Assembly (NCBI GenBank): GCA_963556305.1
Contig: OY745770.1
Coordinates: 1,612,001-1,676,000, forward strand
Origin: Platismatia glauca
Taxonomy: Eukaryota; Ascomycota; Lecanoromycetes; Lecanorales; Parmeliaceae
Length of the DNA: 64,000 nt
Reading direction: 5' to 3'
Positions 22,414 to 34,752 of the stretch are shown here, in pieces. How positions within the stretch are numbered: position 1 is the first letter of the stretch; every line of letters begins with the position of its first letter. The position numbers were made by a program, and so were the translations under genes. The notes under the pieces are model-generated. The model was not told where the DNA came from. It did no database searches and saw only the letters and a list, made by a program, of their open reading frames with translations.

Positions 22414-23854
22414 TACCCCTCATGATGGACGGAAATGTTGATTACTGTCTAGTTCAGCCTATTAGCCATGAGATTCTCTTGGTGCGTGGGCCATAACGAT
22501 TCGCCTTCTACGGTGTAACTAATTCCGCTTCTGACCACGCCTTGTCGCTCCCTCTCTGGCTTCCTTCATCCCCAGATCCATCTCCCCTTCATTTCCATTA
22601 CGCTGTTAACCATCACTAGCGATATCGAAGGGAAAGGGCAGTAGGTATGCGTGGACGCCAACTCAGCCTCTCAGCCTCGGTTCGGTCTGATTTTCAATCC
22701 TTGACCGTCACAAATCTACGTACTCTACTTCGCTGTTCGCCGAGAGCGGCGGGGTGGCGGCCGGACCGATAGCCTTTGTAGCTTGACCTACTTGGGGGTG
22801 ATCATGAGGGCGGATCCTCGACGGAGATGACTCCTTTGCCTCGTGAGTACTTTGCAGGCTCGTCATATTATGATAACTCTCTGTTTCAGAACTGGATGAA
22901 TGGAGAGCTTCGAGGAAAAACATTTGCAATTGCTACTGTTCTCTGGCCGAACAACCTGGAAACCAACTCCCCTTTCGCGTTGAATACGATTGTTTTGGGA
23001 CATTCCTGTTACAGTTGCTACTTTGTTCTGGCAGCGGACCTGAGAATTGCATGCTGACATTCCACCTCGGCCCGCTCTGCATGAACTTTTCGCTTATCCG
23101 CTTACATCCGTAGAAAGTGCGAGCGTTCAGAGACGCGGACGAATGTTTGCATAGAGGTTTTTATTACAGCCAATTGTTGACAAGGCTGATCGGAAGGCGT
23201 TTTTCAGGCAGTCGGTTTTTGCGTTTGACGACAAGACTATATTTTTTAGCCATTCGTCCAAAGCCAATTGTGCATCAGAGCTACTTGGAAGTGCTCTTTA
23301 ATATGGAGCTGAATGAGACATTGCATATGCAGCTGCCGTTCACCGCCGGTGTAGTTACGAGGCTGGCGAAGAGGCAAACATCGAGGCGGACGGGCGTTCG
23401 CGTCCGATGTGCGACCGGGCTCGAATCATGGACCGTCTTGTATGCGTTTCTCGTCACTCTCGTGCGTCTTGATTGAACGGCGCTTCCTGTTTGCGAGGGT
23501 TCGGACGCTTCACTGGTTCTGGGAGCGGCCTCTTGTGAGATGTGTTCGGTCAAGGGGTGTACGAAGATTAGCGCTGGGACAGGTTGCTGTCTTTACGTGG
23601 GCGGGAGATATCTGGCGTACGTTATGACCATTACCCTCTCCTCTGCCTATAGAACCCTCACTCATCAAACGATTTCTTGTACGGCGGCGCTGATACTCAA
23701 TAGCGACGCACCGGATGAGTCCTCCAGGGCAGCATTGTCGCTTCGACCCAATGTGCACCATGTGTGTATTGCATCCTGTACCGGTGGAGACTACCACTAC
23801 ACATACTATAGTGACGGCAACGGAAATTGCCTCCCGTGTAGGTCTTGACCTACT

Positions 23855-24337
23855 TTGTCTTCTGGCACTCCATCCATCAGAATCGTCGAATTGACCCATG
23901 CTGCAGCTCATTGGCTAGCATACGAGGACCCGCGACTCAGAAGATATGTCTACGCAAGCGATTTCGACAATTGTCCGGAATGTGCGGCGTTGGCTTTGAT
24001 GGGAACGCACGTCGTACGCTCGGAGTTGGGGATTGCCGGGAGCTTGCGACCTGATGTCGAAGACGACGCTTATCTCGACGATTGGAGTCGAAGCTACTGC
24101 GGACGATGTGTTGGTTGGAAATATTGTGTCACTTGCTGTGTAGCGTGCAGACGGGGAGTTGGGTCGGAGTCCCAGAAAGGTATTTACTGGCTCTTCGCAC
24201 CGATTTCCCCATTGCAGCACCGAACGGACCGAGGGTACAGATTTGCACTGAGGAGACGAAAGATTCTGAAATATCAGTGTGTGAAAGAACCGATCGTTGC
24301 AGGTGAATGGCGGCGACTGCCCTCCAACAGCAGATGA
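23855..24337 (+). CDS. hypothetical Cys-rich ORF (doubtful)
   Basis: This frame encodes 160 codons with a cysteine-dense middle (CPEC near residue 46; YCGRCVGWKYCVTCCVACRRG near 82-102), which could bind metal. No signal peptide, no conserved family and no obvious introns. A Cys-containing frame just upstream (23540-23848) might be part of the same gene or relic. It may be an orphan gene, a pseudogene fragment or chance. Confidence 0.2.
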   Translation: MSSGTPSIRIVELTHAAAHWLAYEDPRLRRYVYASDFDNCPECAALALMGTHVVRSELGIAGSLRPDVEDDAYLDDWSRSYCGRCVGWKYCVTCCVACRRGVGSESQKGIYWLFAPISPLQHRTDRGYRFALRRRKILKYQCVKEPIVAGEWRRLPSNSR

Positions 24338-25629
24338 CGTCAGGCAGACTATTGGAGCTATTGGAGTACTGCCCCGGAAGACTCAGACATGTAGAAAGCC
24401 ATATAGGTAGCTTTTGTTCAGACAGACCTAGAGAGCAATAAAGAATTGAAGCTTGTGGATACTATCCTCCTGATTCGCCCGTGGACGAGCGCGAAACTCG
24501 CTACTCTTTGCTTTCGACGATCCTACCTCACTCTCACAGACACTGCTCCATCGCTCTCAGGGACGATGCGAGGTGGCGTTGGCGGTCCGACCGTGATGTG
24601 ATTTCTCGATGTTGGCGCATCTGGCCCATGGCGTACGATCGCCACTGCTTGTGGCGAGCGGGTTTCCGGTGGATAGTAGCGTATTTGATCTTTTCGACGG
24701 TTTTCAATGGACTTTCTGGCCGATCGATAGAGCTGGGTGGGAAGAGTATATTCTGGATCTTCTTTGAATCTCAACAGGAAGACTCCCAGAAGAAGTGGCT
24801 TGTGAACGCTACCTTCGTTTCGTTCGTGTATACTTTTGAGGGTATCAAGTTGAATTACATCGACTTTTGCTTTTGAAAGATGCTTAGTGAAGAGAATACT
24901 GGGTGCATGGAGAGAGAAGAAACGGTTGCAGGTGGAGAACGCTTGGGAGAGACTTTGTCATGATTGTCCCTTTTTTCTGACAGCGCCCCATGCTTGGATG
25001 ATAGGACTGATCAAAGACTACATACGTTGAGATATCTTTGCCAAAGGTGCCCGCTTGATCTTCCCCTCTATGCATGACTCTGCTGCATTCGTCTACGTTC
25101 TCGTGGCTTCCTTGCAGGGAGGCTATCCCTGCCGAGGCGACAGACAGACAGAGCTTGTGTATCCGTATTTTCTACACCCAGCCTCACGATAGATTTCGAG
25201 GCCAACAGACTTTAGTGTTTCTTCAGAATCTTCTTGATTCAGAGCACGCCGTATGGACAGCATTTGTCCAATGTATATGCGCTGATATGCCGCCTCGTCC
25301 ATTGAATGTGCTGTTTGCTGGGAGGAATTATGACATTGTCAAGACGTGTTGCACATCATGAATGCAAATTAGGTGTAAAGTAATGTTCGCCGTCTGAGAT
25401 GCAAAAAGCCAAAAGCCGGCAAGCTCAATCGATACTCGACTCACTACTTCTTTACTGGACTTTGCTTAAAAAACTTTCGCACAACGCTCATACCACAATA
25501 TAGCGCTATAGGGAGTAATTGTATACGTATAAGGCACTCGGAAAAGCCAATTTTCCTTCCCCAATTGGTACAAGGGACGCCCATATCTCACTACCATGCC
25601 GGCAAAGGCCACCTGGCCCGTATGGGACG

Positions 25630-25919
25630 ATGCACCCCAGGACTTCAAAGAGCATGCTATCATGCTCAAATTTTCAATCATCACCATGCTAGGAACGATC
25701 GATGATGGCCACAGGCCGCACAACAACGAGGTAGCCACTTGTCTAGCACCGTCTGTATCTTTGGCTCCGCAATAGCCTCATCTATGGATCCCGTCGCTGC
25801 TTTCAGGGCGGCGGCCGCCTCGTTGGCTGGCGGCCTATGGCCCTCATCAATCGTTCCTAGCATGGTTTTGATTGACAATCTCATCATGATTGTATGCTCC
25901 TTGAAGTCCTGGGGTGCAT
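25630..25919. repeat. imperfect inverted duplication, 90-bp arms
   Basis: The left arm 25630-25719 is the reverse complement of 25830-25919, with 78 of 90 positions matching by eye and no gaps. The arms flank a 110-bp centre, and weaker similarity continues some 17 bp into it. Both arms begin atgcaccccagg and read the same protein frame outward-in (PQDFKEH...MLGTID-GHRP), so a fragment of coding sequence was duplicated head to head. The right-arm frame (minus strand, 25681-25887) stays open longer. Transcribed RNA could fold into a long hairpin. Confidence 0.85.
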
Positions 25920-26457
25920 TGTACTTTCTATAGCTTCGATATCTGGTATGAGCGTTGCCAACATACCTCTTTGTCTCATGTTGTACACAGCCTCGTTAGG
26001 CTTAGTTCCCGCAGGGTGTGAATTACCATCCCAGTGATGCCACAACGTGAAATAGTTGATATTAATTACAGGCTATGCGGGACGTAATAGTGTAATGATA
26101 GACCGGAGGACGCTGGGCCCGATTGGGGTATAAGTTCTCGCTTAATGAATGTATGGCTATTCTGAATCAATGATAGAAGGCATAAGGAAAGAATCATGGA
26201 GGCGGCCCTGCCCAGTCATTATACCCCAGAATCGCCCCACTATGACCCCTGAGATTGGTCCGACAGTGCCAATACATTACTTGGCTGGTAATTGGGTCGA
26301 TTTTACGATGCAATCTCGGTGCATTATCGATTCCGTCTAATACATATCTTTGCCATTGCTCTCTCTACAAATTACAATATATACACCCCCGCTATTCACC
26401 CACACTTACTCAAGTCACCAAACAAGACCCTCTTTCCCCGTCTACCCTACCACCACA

Positions 26458-27529
26458 ATGCCCTCCCCACCAAACACCGCCCAAGATGACCTCCGCGCTC
26501 GCTCCATCCCCCACATGACCCTCTCCACGGGCGACGCCTCCTCCATGACCGGCCCTCCCCCCCCAATGCCCCACTACCTCACCGCCGAAGGCCGAGCAAT
26601 CAAACGTTTCGCCGTCGAAGGCAACGCCATCTGTACGTCGGCACATCGTCTCTAGGGTACCGCCCCACCTGCTCCCCCCTCCGCCCGCCCGACCCCACCC
26701 CGCTGACACGGGTCTCCGCACAGTCACCGGAGGCGCCGGGACCCTCGCCCTCGTCAACGCCCGCGCCTTGCTCGAACACGGCCTCTCGGGCCTCGCCCTC
26801 TTCGACCTGGACCACGCGAAGTCGATCCCGGAGATCGAGGCGCTCAAGGCGGAGTTCCCCGGCGCGACGGTGCTCCCGGTCAAGGTGGACGTCACGGACG
26901 CGGAGCAGCTGCGGTCCGCGGTCACGCTTGCGGCTTCGGAGCTGGGCAGCGTCGACATATTGTGCTGTTTCGCAGGCGTGGTGGGGTGCACGCACGCCAT
27001 CGATATGTCGTCCTCGGAGTGGAAGAGCAGGCTGGAAATCAACACGACGGGCTCCTTCCTCTCCGCGCAAGCCGCCGCTCGGTAAGTCCCCCCCACGGAT
27101 CTTTCAATCCCACCCAGAGCGACGGGCGACATGATAACCTTCCGACTCAGACAAATGATCGCCCAAAACACCGGCGGCAGCATCGTCTTCCTCGCCTCCA
27201 TCTCCGCCCACCGGACCAACTACCCGCAGCCCCAGGCCGCGTACAACGCCTCCAAAGCCGCCCTGCTGTCTCTCAAGTATTCCCTGGCGGCGGAGTGGGC
27301 CGTCCACGGCATCCGGGTCAATTCTATATCGCCGGGGTACATGGACACGGTGCTGAACGAGGGGGCGGGCTTGGAGGAGGCGCGGCGGACGTGGGGGGAG
27401 AGGAATCCGATGGGCAGGATGGGCGCGCCGGAGGAGTTGACGGGGGTCGTGGTGTTGTTGTGTTCGCAGGCTGGGGGATACGTGAACGGGGCGGATTTCG
27501 TGGTGGATGGGGGGCAGTGTTGCTTTTAG
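26458..27529 (+). CDS. short-chain dehydrogenase/reductase
   Basis: Three exons (26458-26632, 26724-27081, 27151-27529; introns 91 and 69 nt, in phase) give about 303 aa. The first splice creates the NAD(P)-binding TGGAGTLAL motif at about residue 60. Next come DVTD, the NAG-like CCFAGVVG, the catalytic Ser (SIVFLASISAH), YNASK (Tyr/Lys pair, from YxxxK) and the classical SDR C-terminal block RVNSISPGYMDT, ending NGADFVVDGG. The sequence resembles fungal sorbose reductase / arabinitol dehydrogenase-type SDRs, so a sugar or polyol substrate is possible but not shown. The third Gly of the usual TGxxxGxG is Ala. The gene is markedly GC-rich compared with the upstream block. Confidence 0.88.
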
Positions 27530-27922
27530 TGGGGGGGGGGGGGGTGGGGCGGTGGATGGTGATGGGTTGCTGGGGAATCCTGTGTACAGATTGTATACAT
27601 TGGAGCACTGAAGAGGAGGGTATGTCTATAGAGTATCACATGAGCCTACGATCCGTGGCTTAGGAACAATGCTCTCATGTCGCAATTGGAGAGCTCAGAG
27701 TCAAGAGTTGATTTCAGATGCTGAAGTCTATTTACAAGAAAGCACGGCTTCTGAAATTCTTCACCTACCACATTCAATAAAGAGTCTTTGTCATCGTGGC
27801 TCTCATAGCTCATCCATCTCGTCTCATTTCATCGGCTCATCTCCTATCTCATATCCAGGCCCCACCATCGTCAAGAAGTGCAAGTTCACATCCATTCACT
27901 TCAAATCCCTTCCCCCTACTCT
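27530..27922. other. convergent spacer with G14 tract
   Basis: This is the spacer between the SDR (+) and KAP123 (-). One base after the SDR stop codon there is a run of 14 G (27531-27544) followed by TGGGG. No gene seen. Confidence 0.6.
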
Positions 27923-30900
27923 TTACACCAATGCAGCAAGCCCTTCATACTTCCTCACCTCCGCAGGCTGCTTGGTGGCTAAGAACTTGACAAGCTCCGT
28001 CAACTTCTCGCGTGTGGCATCTTTGAGCTGGCCTGGGGGCGTGGGCGCCATAACTTCGGCGAGGATGGGGAGGAGGGTCGGGGTTAGGGGGATGATTGTT
28101 GAGTTAGACTCTTGGTCTATTTGGGAGAGTATTAGCGCGTTGTTTGAGCTTGATGTTGCGTGGAGTGAGATGGGGGGAAAAGCGAGCGGTGTGGATGGAG
28201 GACTTACAAAGCTCCACAATCATGTCATAGACGGGCACGTTCTCGTCGAAGTCATTTTTCAATGGAAGGATGTCTAGGAGTGCGGGTAGGACTTGCTCCA
28301 CTGGCATGTTGGACGGATGTCGCATGATCATTCGGCTTACGCAACCAGCTGCGTTGTCCTTGGCTCGGGCTTCGTCCGTCTGTAGTAAAGGCTCTAGCTT
28401 GCTCAGGATAGTGGGGAAAGCCTTCAGGATCTCCTTGTCATTCTTTGATCCCTGCTGTAGCAACCCGATACCATATGCAGCGTTGGACTTGGCCTCGCTG
28501 TCCTCGTCGCTCATACGGTGGAGCAATAGCTTGAGCAGATGGCTAGTGAAGGGAGTGACCGAGTTGCCCATCGCCTTGATGCACTCAGCGATTGTGCCCA
28601 CGGACGTGCTACGCTCGTAACCTTCGCTGCCGCTAGCGAAAGCCATGATGGGCTTCTCGAAGTTCTTCCATAACTGGCCGAACGTCTCACCGAGGGCGCT
28701 GGCGATGGCGATGACGACGTCGAGAGCGGTGTCAATGGTCACCCAGTCAGATTCCGAGGTGCCGTCGAGAGAGCTTAGGTCCTCTTCGTCGCCGTAATCT
28801 TTCTGACAGGCGTGCGCTTTGGTGATAATAGCAATTAGGACTTCAGTAACGCTCTTGAGGGTGGAGGTGTCGGCGATTAGAGAGGGACCTGTAGCTTTGA
28901 GCGTGGCTGCGAGGGAGCGATTGATCTCTGTGACGGTGGCTCTAAATGAAGGAAGTCAGCGAGTGGCTGAGATTACCTAAATTTGAATGAGGAGGAGTGC
29001 AGTGTGTGTGGAATGATCAGAAGCAAATTCGTTTTCTCAGCAATGCATTAGTGCCTCTGAGTGAGCTGGGATTAACGACAATTGTGTCATCATTTCGACG
29101 GAGGGAAAGAACATGTCACTTTCGGAAGAGCACGTCTCTACCTACCTGTCCTCTTCTTCTTGCCATATGGCCAGAGTACCCGTCATGATAATCTCCCCGA
29201 GTTTCTTGATCTGTGGGCTGGGTTCAGGATCCATGGGTAGACCAGGAGAGTCGTTTTTCATTGAGTCTGGCTGAAGGTCCCAGACGGCAGCGTATGCTCG
29301 GAAGAGCGTACTAATGGCAGCTTTTTGGACACCTTCGTAGGAATGCTCTAGCAATGGAACAACAACTTCAATGGTCTTCTCCATGTACGGGATGTAGCTT
29401 TGAGTCGCGTGGGTCAGTATGTCTCCTAGCACCTCGACGGCAACCTCCTTCTCTTGGGCAACTGCGGTTACAACGTCGAGATCATCCCAATCGTCATCAC
29501 TCCCAGCAGCTGCAGCTTCATCATCAAGATCCTCAATGTCATCGGCCGCAATAATGTCATCTTCAGTCAACGCTGAAATTTTGATCTTCTTGCCGCCTAT
29601 TGTGATCTCCTTGCCTGCTAGATCTTCTGCTTCATCACCAAGATCGACTTCAAGCTCAGACTCCTCGGTCTCTAGGCTTTCAAACAAGGCTTTAAGTACG
29701 CCTTCTAAGAAGGGCTTGAAGTCGCCTTTGTAAACTTTCGCCATCATAGCCCAGAAGAGGAAACTCGTCTCTTTGAGCTGGGGATGATCAAGGTGCAACC
29801 CTTCGTCTGTTGCCTGCATGAGAGGCTGGACATAACGCTGGAAGGGTTTTGGCCCCACAGCCAATGCCATGCTGGCCATAGCATCACAGGTCGAAGAGCG
29901 TAGGTCAAGTTCCTCGGTGCTGTCCTTGATTTCAACGTACGCCGACAATGCATTCATCGTCTGTTCGAAGTATGGTGTAAATGCCTCTTTAGCGCATGCA
30001 GCGATGGCACCCGTCGCTGAGATTGCTGCAATTTTTATTCGAAATATGTCACTCGAGAAGAGTTTGCTCAGCCGGAGCATCAGCTCAGAAAGGTAAGGTT
30101 TAATATCTGCCGAGTCCAAGCCTTCAACGACAACGTCTATGCAACTGACACTCGTCTTGATAATGTCCAAGTTTGGCTTGTCGTCTGGATGGCTCATGTT
30201 CTCCATTGCAGTGTCCATTTGCTTGACTAGAATCGGCATTAATTTCTTGTGCTCTTTCCCGAGTTCCTCTGGAAGCTCCTCAGCTAATCGCATCACACCT
30301 TCCATCGCAGCACGTCGCACCCTTGTATCGCTATCGTTCATCAATCGCAAGATCAGGGGAAGGATCTCTTTCAGCTGAGTGTTAATGAACTCAGGGGCTC
30401 CCTCAACGCACATCCCCAACGCCATGATACCAGCTTGTCTCCTGTCAGGGTCCGGGCTATTGACGTATGGACCGAGAGCATGTAGTAAGGGAACTACCAC
30501 CTGGTTTGGTGGCAGACTCGCGGCCATCTCGTCAAGTAGACCAAGTGCTGACCGTGGGGTGGTCACGTCCTCATCATCTGCAGATGCATCACCAAGTTCG
30601 CATGCAATCTCCAAGCATTTCAAAGTGATCTGTTCTCCCACTTTAAGGGCCTGCATCTTCAATTTGCGGTACCTAATGCACTGCATCAAGAAACTTAGCG
30701 CTTGGGTCCTGGCGTCTTCATCTAACGTTCCTTGTGCTGCGAGGTTGATCATGAACTGCACAAGGTCGCCAAAATGCTTGTTGAGAACCGATGAATCACA
30801 TCCGAGCAGGGTTTGAAAGACCTCGAATGCTTGCGTAGTACGATCTTCATCACCTTCATTCACAGCCTGCTTGAGGACTGCAACCATTTGGGGTATGGCG

Positions 30901-31623
30901 TCTTGTAGCAATTTGAGTGATAGCTCATCGTTATCTGCGTCCAGGACTATGGCTAGTCTGCTCATTGCTAGCATAGTGTTGATCCGTACTTCTGCGCTCT
31001 CTGGGTCTCCTGGATGGGTGTCAGCTCGTTACTTTGTTTGAGAGAGACGCCTACTTACGTATCGTCTTGGAGAAGGTGTTCAAGATGTCTTGGAACCGAT
31101 GCATGAGCGCTTCACCGATGGATTCAAGACTTGTGAAAAGAAGGTAGGTTCCCACTTCTCGTTGTCGTACGCTAGGATTATTCGCAGCTCGTAGCAACAC
31201 ATTGAAAACATCCTGCCACTCCCCATTCTCCAAGTCTATCTTCGCAATAGCAGTTATTACTCGGGAGGCTGCATGTCTGACTATTCGCTCCTCTTCTTGT
31301 AGTGTGCCCTGCAGAAGGTGCTGGCGAAATTGAGATTTTTGAGGGGCAGGCAAGCTTTTCCAATGCTTTGGTACGAGGGTGCGAGCCTGTGTGGCAGCTA
31401 ATTGTCGGAGTGGGGAAGCTTGGTCTGAGAGGATCAGCTGTATGAGAGTCGTGAGTGACTCGGGTAGAGGGTAGTAGTCGGTGCGTAGAGTCGCTGTGGC
31501 TTTTTTAACTCGGTTTGTATCCGCTGATCGACATTAGTATGGAAAAGGTCGAGGGGGCAGATAATCTAGCTCACGGGCAAGGATCTCTTGGAAAACTCCT
31601 AAAAACTTCTGAGTGTCCATCAT
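27923..31623 (-). CDS. KAP123: karyopherin beta / importin-4
   Basis: Five exons on the minus strand: 31623-31575, 31508-31059, 31009-29146, 28941-28208 and 28116-27923. Introns are 66, 49, 204 and 91 nt, all phases consistent, and the protein is about 1096 aa. The N-terminus (MDTQKFLGVFQEILALKKATATLRTDYYPLPESL) has the importin-beta N-terminal layout, then HEAT repeats throughout (for example FINTQLKEILPLILRLMNDSDTRVRRAAMEGVMRLAEELPE) and the acidic loop DDIEDLDDEAAAAGSDDDWDDLD. Size and sequence fit Kap123/importin-4, which carries ribosomal proteins and histones into the nucleus with Ran-GTP. A second ATG one codon downstream is equally possible as start. The 204-nt intron is the least certain boundary. 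Confidence 0.92.
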
Positions 31624-32811
31624 GGAGGCCGTAAAATTTCGGGATTGCTGGTGGGATGTTTTGGTCCACATCAAAAGATTCAGATTTCTTTGCACCTCGG
31701 CTAATCATAGATGACCGATGTTTACCCGAAATACGAGCTTGTTTTCGTCTTTCAACGGAGTGAGGCTCAATTCACTCTTTCGGCTCGTGGCAATCTGTGC
31801 AGAAAATGTCCCGCTGCAACATGGTCTTGCAAGCATGACTACTGTACACGAGAGATGAGTGGGATCAAATAGTCGCAGGTCAGACCATCGAAAGGCGGCA
31901 GATGCTTAGGCTGGTCTACTGAGAATTAGCGACTGCTACCCCGAAACACTACTTAGAGATCAATGAGGCGGCAGGACAAGCCTGACAATCCATGGTGCGA
32001 TTCTTTCGTCATATCCACGCATCTAGCCAATGCTTGCGTGAGCCTATGATTGCAATCATGGAAACGCTTTTGTTTAGTTGGTGGAAGTTCTCTTTCCAAA
32101 CCGCTGTCATCGACGGGCGGCAGGCGGAACAGACACTGCACTCACTACCATCCACCAAGGCAATACCACTCCTATTCCAAACTCAGAGGGTTCCTTAGGC
32201 CATGGATTCGGTCAAGGAAACCGCTCTCTACAAAAAAGTCATGAGGATTGCCTTGGCCTTGATACTCGATGTATTCGATGCACTCAGAGCAGCCCTGTGA
32301 TCTAGCCATCTTACAATCATCTCACTGGTCTCAACTTATTCCATCTCAAACCTTCTAAACGAGTCAGCAAATCTTATATCTAGCTCGATGTAGGTAAGAT
32401 CATTGATGAATTGCATCAATCGGTCTTGTGTTGTCACGATTTGGTCCAGAATACAAGTACTTCTTGGGTCAAGTAGATGCAGTCCTTGCATACAGCAGTC
32501 ATTAGGTCATACTTGCGGTCCCAGAAAAATCGATTGGACATACTCCGCAGAGCTCGGTGGTACCCACAGTCTTAGGGATTTTTTCGTCAGAGCCGATTGA
32601 CAAACAAAATAAAGCGAACGAAGACATCCGAGTGTACCTCCAATTACCGACTCATTGGACAATTAAATTACATTGGCGCTCAAGTGGAGTAAGAGTTTGA
32701 CACACCCGAACCGGCAACGCGGTAATCGCAACAGCTTTCTGCACTCAGAACGGATTCAATGCCGTTGTGTCAATAGAAGATAGATTTCTGAGGTCCCCAC
32801 AACTAAATTGA
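31624..32811. other. intergenic, no supported gene
   Basis: This holds the KAP123 promoter and the 3' flank of the secreted-protein gene. It is AT-richer than the genes, with only short unsupported frames on both strands. Confidence 0.4.
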
Positions 32812-33294
32812 CTACGCATACGGACCGGTATAAGGCGTACACCCAAACCCACAGTCCATAGTCCTCGAGTCACCGTAAAACCAACCGCCCACATTACATT
32901 GATGACCGGCAAGGTTATCACCTGAATCACTATGAAGTATCGTCCAGGTATCCCCACTGATAGTGCCATGCCGACGGAATGTCACATTGCCGGAGGCGTC
33001 ATTGGTAACGACGAGGAAGTCGCCGTAGCCGGGTAGCGGAGAGAAAGCGCCGTTGGGCATGTTGATGGAGCCACCAAGGGCCGGGGGGGTGACGCCGTCG
33101 GCTGCAGCATCGAAGACGAAAAGGTTGCTACGGCCAACTGTGGTAGTTTGATAGTAGTGCAGTGTACACCAGCCGGGGTTTTCGCGCCTAGCGTTGATGT
33201 GGTATTGCATGTCGATGCTGCTAGAGTCTGGAGCTGGGAGGGAGACGGCAAGATTGATGGAGAGGAGGGAGAGAAGGAGAGTGGCGGAATACAT
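32812..33294 (-). CDS. small secreted protein
   Basis: A single frame of 160 codons starts at 33294 (MYSATLLLSLLSINLAVSLP, signal peptide); a second in-frame ATG at 33312 adds six residues. The mature part has a dibasic ARRENPGW, a Thr/Tyr segment (LHYYQTTTVGRSNLFVFDA), Gly-rich loops and four cysteines (WC, QC, DCGFGC), ending CTPYTGPYA. I do not recognise the family. The compact beta-rich look and even Cys number suggest an extracellular protein or effector candidate. It sits in a gene-poor stretch with another secreted-protein gene at 37936-38545. Confidence 0.75.
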   Translation of the reverse strand: MYSATLLLSLLSINLAVSLPAPDSSSIDMQYHINARRENPGWCTLHYYQTTTVGRSNLFVFDAAADGVTPPALGGSINMPNGAFSPLPGYGDFLVVTNDASGNVTFRRHGTISGDTWTILHSDSGDNLAGHQCNVGGWFYGDSRTMDCGFGCTPYTGPYA

Positions 33295-34752
33295 GATGAA
33301 ATGGTACGGCAAGTGGCTCGTTGAGATCGCGGGTGATGTGTAGCTTGATTGAATGGTCTCTCAATCCCAGATGTGGAGGAAAGAGGAAGATCTGCTGGCA
33401 GTAACAGAAGTTCTTCACATTAGCCACGGCCGGCATTACCTTACTTATACTCTACTGATGAGCTCATCAACGCAGGCTGTTCAACAGCATACACAGCCCC
33501 GTCGACTAGACAGACTATCCAGACGTCATGTCTCAGAGGCCCTGTCGAAGCTTCCCATGTTGGACGCGGGTGTAAGTGAAAGGAGACACAGCGGCCAACG
33601 TTGTTTTCTTAAGAGATGAAGCGGCCAACCATGTACTGTACATGAAACGACCTTATCACGGCGAATATATTATTACAAGGATCATCACTGAAGTATAATG
33701 GCAACTTCAGAATGGAAGACTTTACAATAGGAAGTATTGACCCGACGACAGTGCCATAGTATACGTGAGACCTCTACATACAATGATCGAGCCTGGCGCA
33801 CTCGTCGCGGCTTTTCTCGCCAAGACGTACACAACGGGCCAGCAAAAATCGGTTTGGCGCCAGGCACCAACAACCAACACCCACCTTGAACAAGCTCCAG
33901 CTCATCTTACAGTAATCTTTACACAGATAGCTCGCAACAATCTCAGATTCTGAATCTGAATATCAGCGATAATCCCAGAGCGAGAGTCTTTTGCAAGGAG
34001 CTTTTGGTTATAGTAACAATGAAGCAGTAACGATAATCAGATAGGTACGCTTGCTTGCAAATAAAAGCTAGGAGGCAGAATGAAACATTGGTCGAATGAT
34101 CCAGTGGTGAGTGTAACCTTTCTGGCGGCCATTTGCATTTCTACGTTGGCCTGAGCTCCAGATTCTACGCATTCGCTCCATTTCAACTCGAGTCCCTTGG
34201 TGTAGAGTAGGCCTGTCACCTCGCTCGAGATTTCCGTTGATTTTACGCACTCGGATAACGTTGCTCACACTGACGGTTTCAGCTATGGAACATGGGCAAA
34301 GAAGGAGGTCAAGGGAGCGGACGGAGACTTGCCCTGATCATATGCTCCGAATTCTTAGCTTTGATTGGTGACATGGTGATGCAGACAGAGGATTCAGGTC
34401 GTCGATGCCAGCGTTGCTCACAATATTAAATGACTAGGGAATCAAACCGGATATCGGAGCGCCTCTGCCATGTTGCCTCGGGCCTCAGACATGCCAAGAC
34501 CGCTAATCCTCTTCAAGTTAGCTCGCTAATTTCGCTGCACCAAGATAATCGCAGCCAATGAGCTTCAAGCAGTGACATCTTCTGGATTTTATAAGTGGCA
34601 TTTTTCGGTCACGTGCCATTGCATCGCAGATATGTATATCAGATACCGCACAAAGATGATTTCTCAAAGACTGCCAGGAAATGATCCGCATACTACGCAA
34701 ACTTCATCCTTGTGGTCGTCTCTCTGGATTATCTCGCTCCTGCATCTCAAGC
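33295..34752. promoter_or_regulatory. divergent upstream region, secreted protein / ArsH
   Basis: These ~1.46 kb lie between divergent starts. A CACGTG core (34610-34615, within ggtcacgtgcc) lies about 140 bp before the ArsH start and is a candidate bHLH (Cbf1/Pho4-type) site. No gene supported; short frames near 33685-34268 are not convincing. Confidence 0.35.

Larger units (their letters stand above)
22414..26457. other. 4-kb gene-poor block
   Basis: This is a long stretch without a recognisable conserved gene. It contains scattered short frames, one Cys-rich frame at 23855-24337, and an inverted duplication at 25630-25919 (both listed separately). Base composition is more even than in the GC-rich genes on either side. 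The last ~110 bp are the C-rich leader of the SDR gene. Confidence 0.45.
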
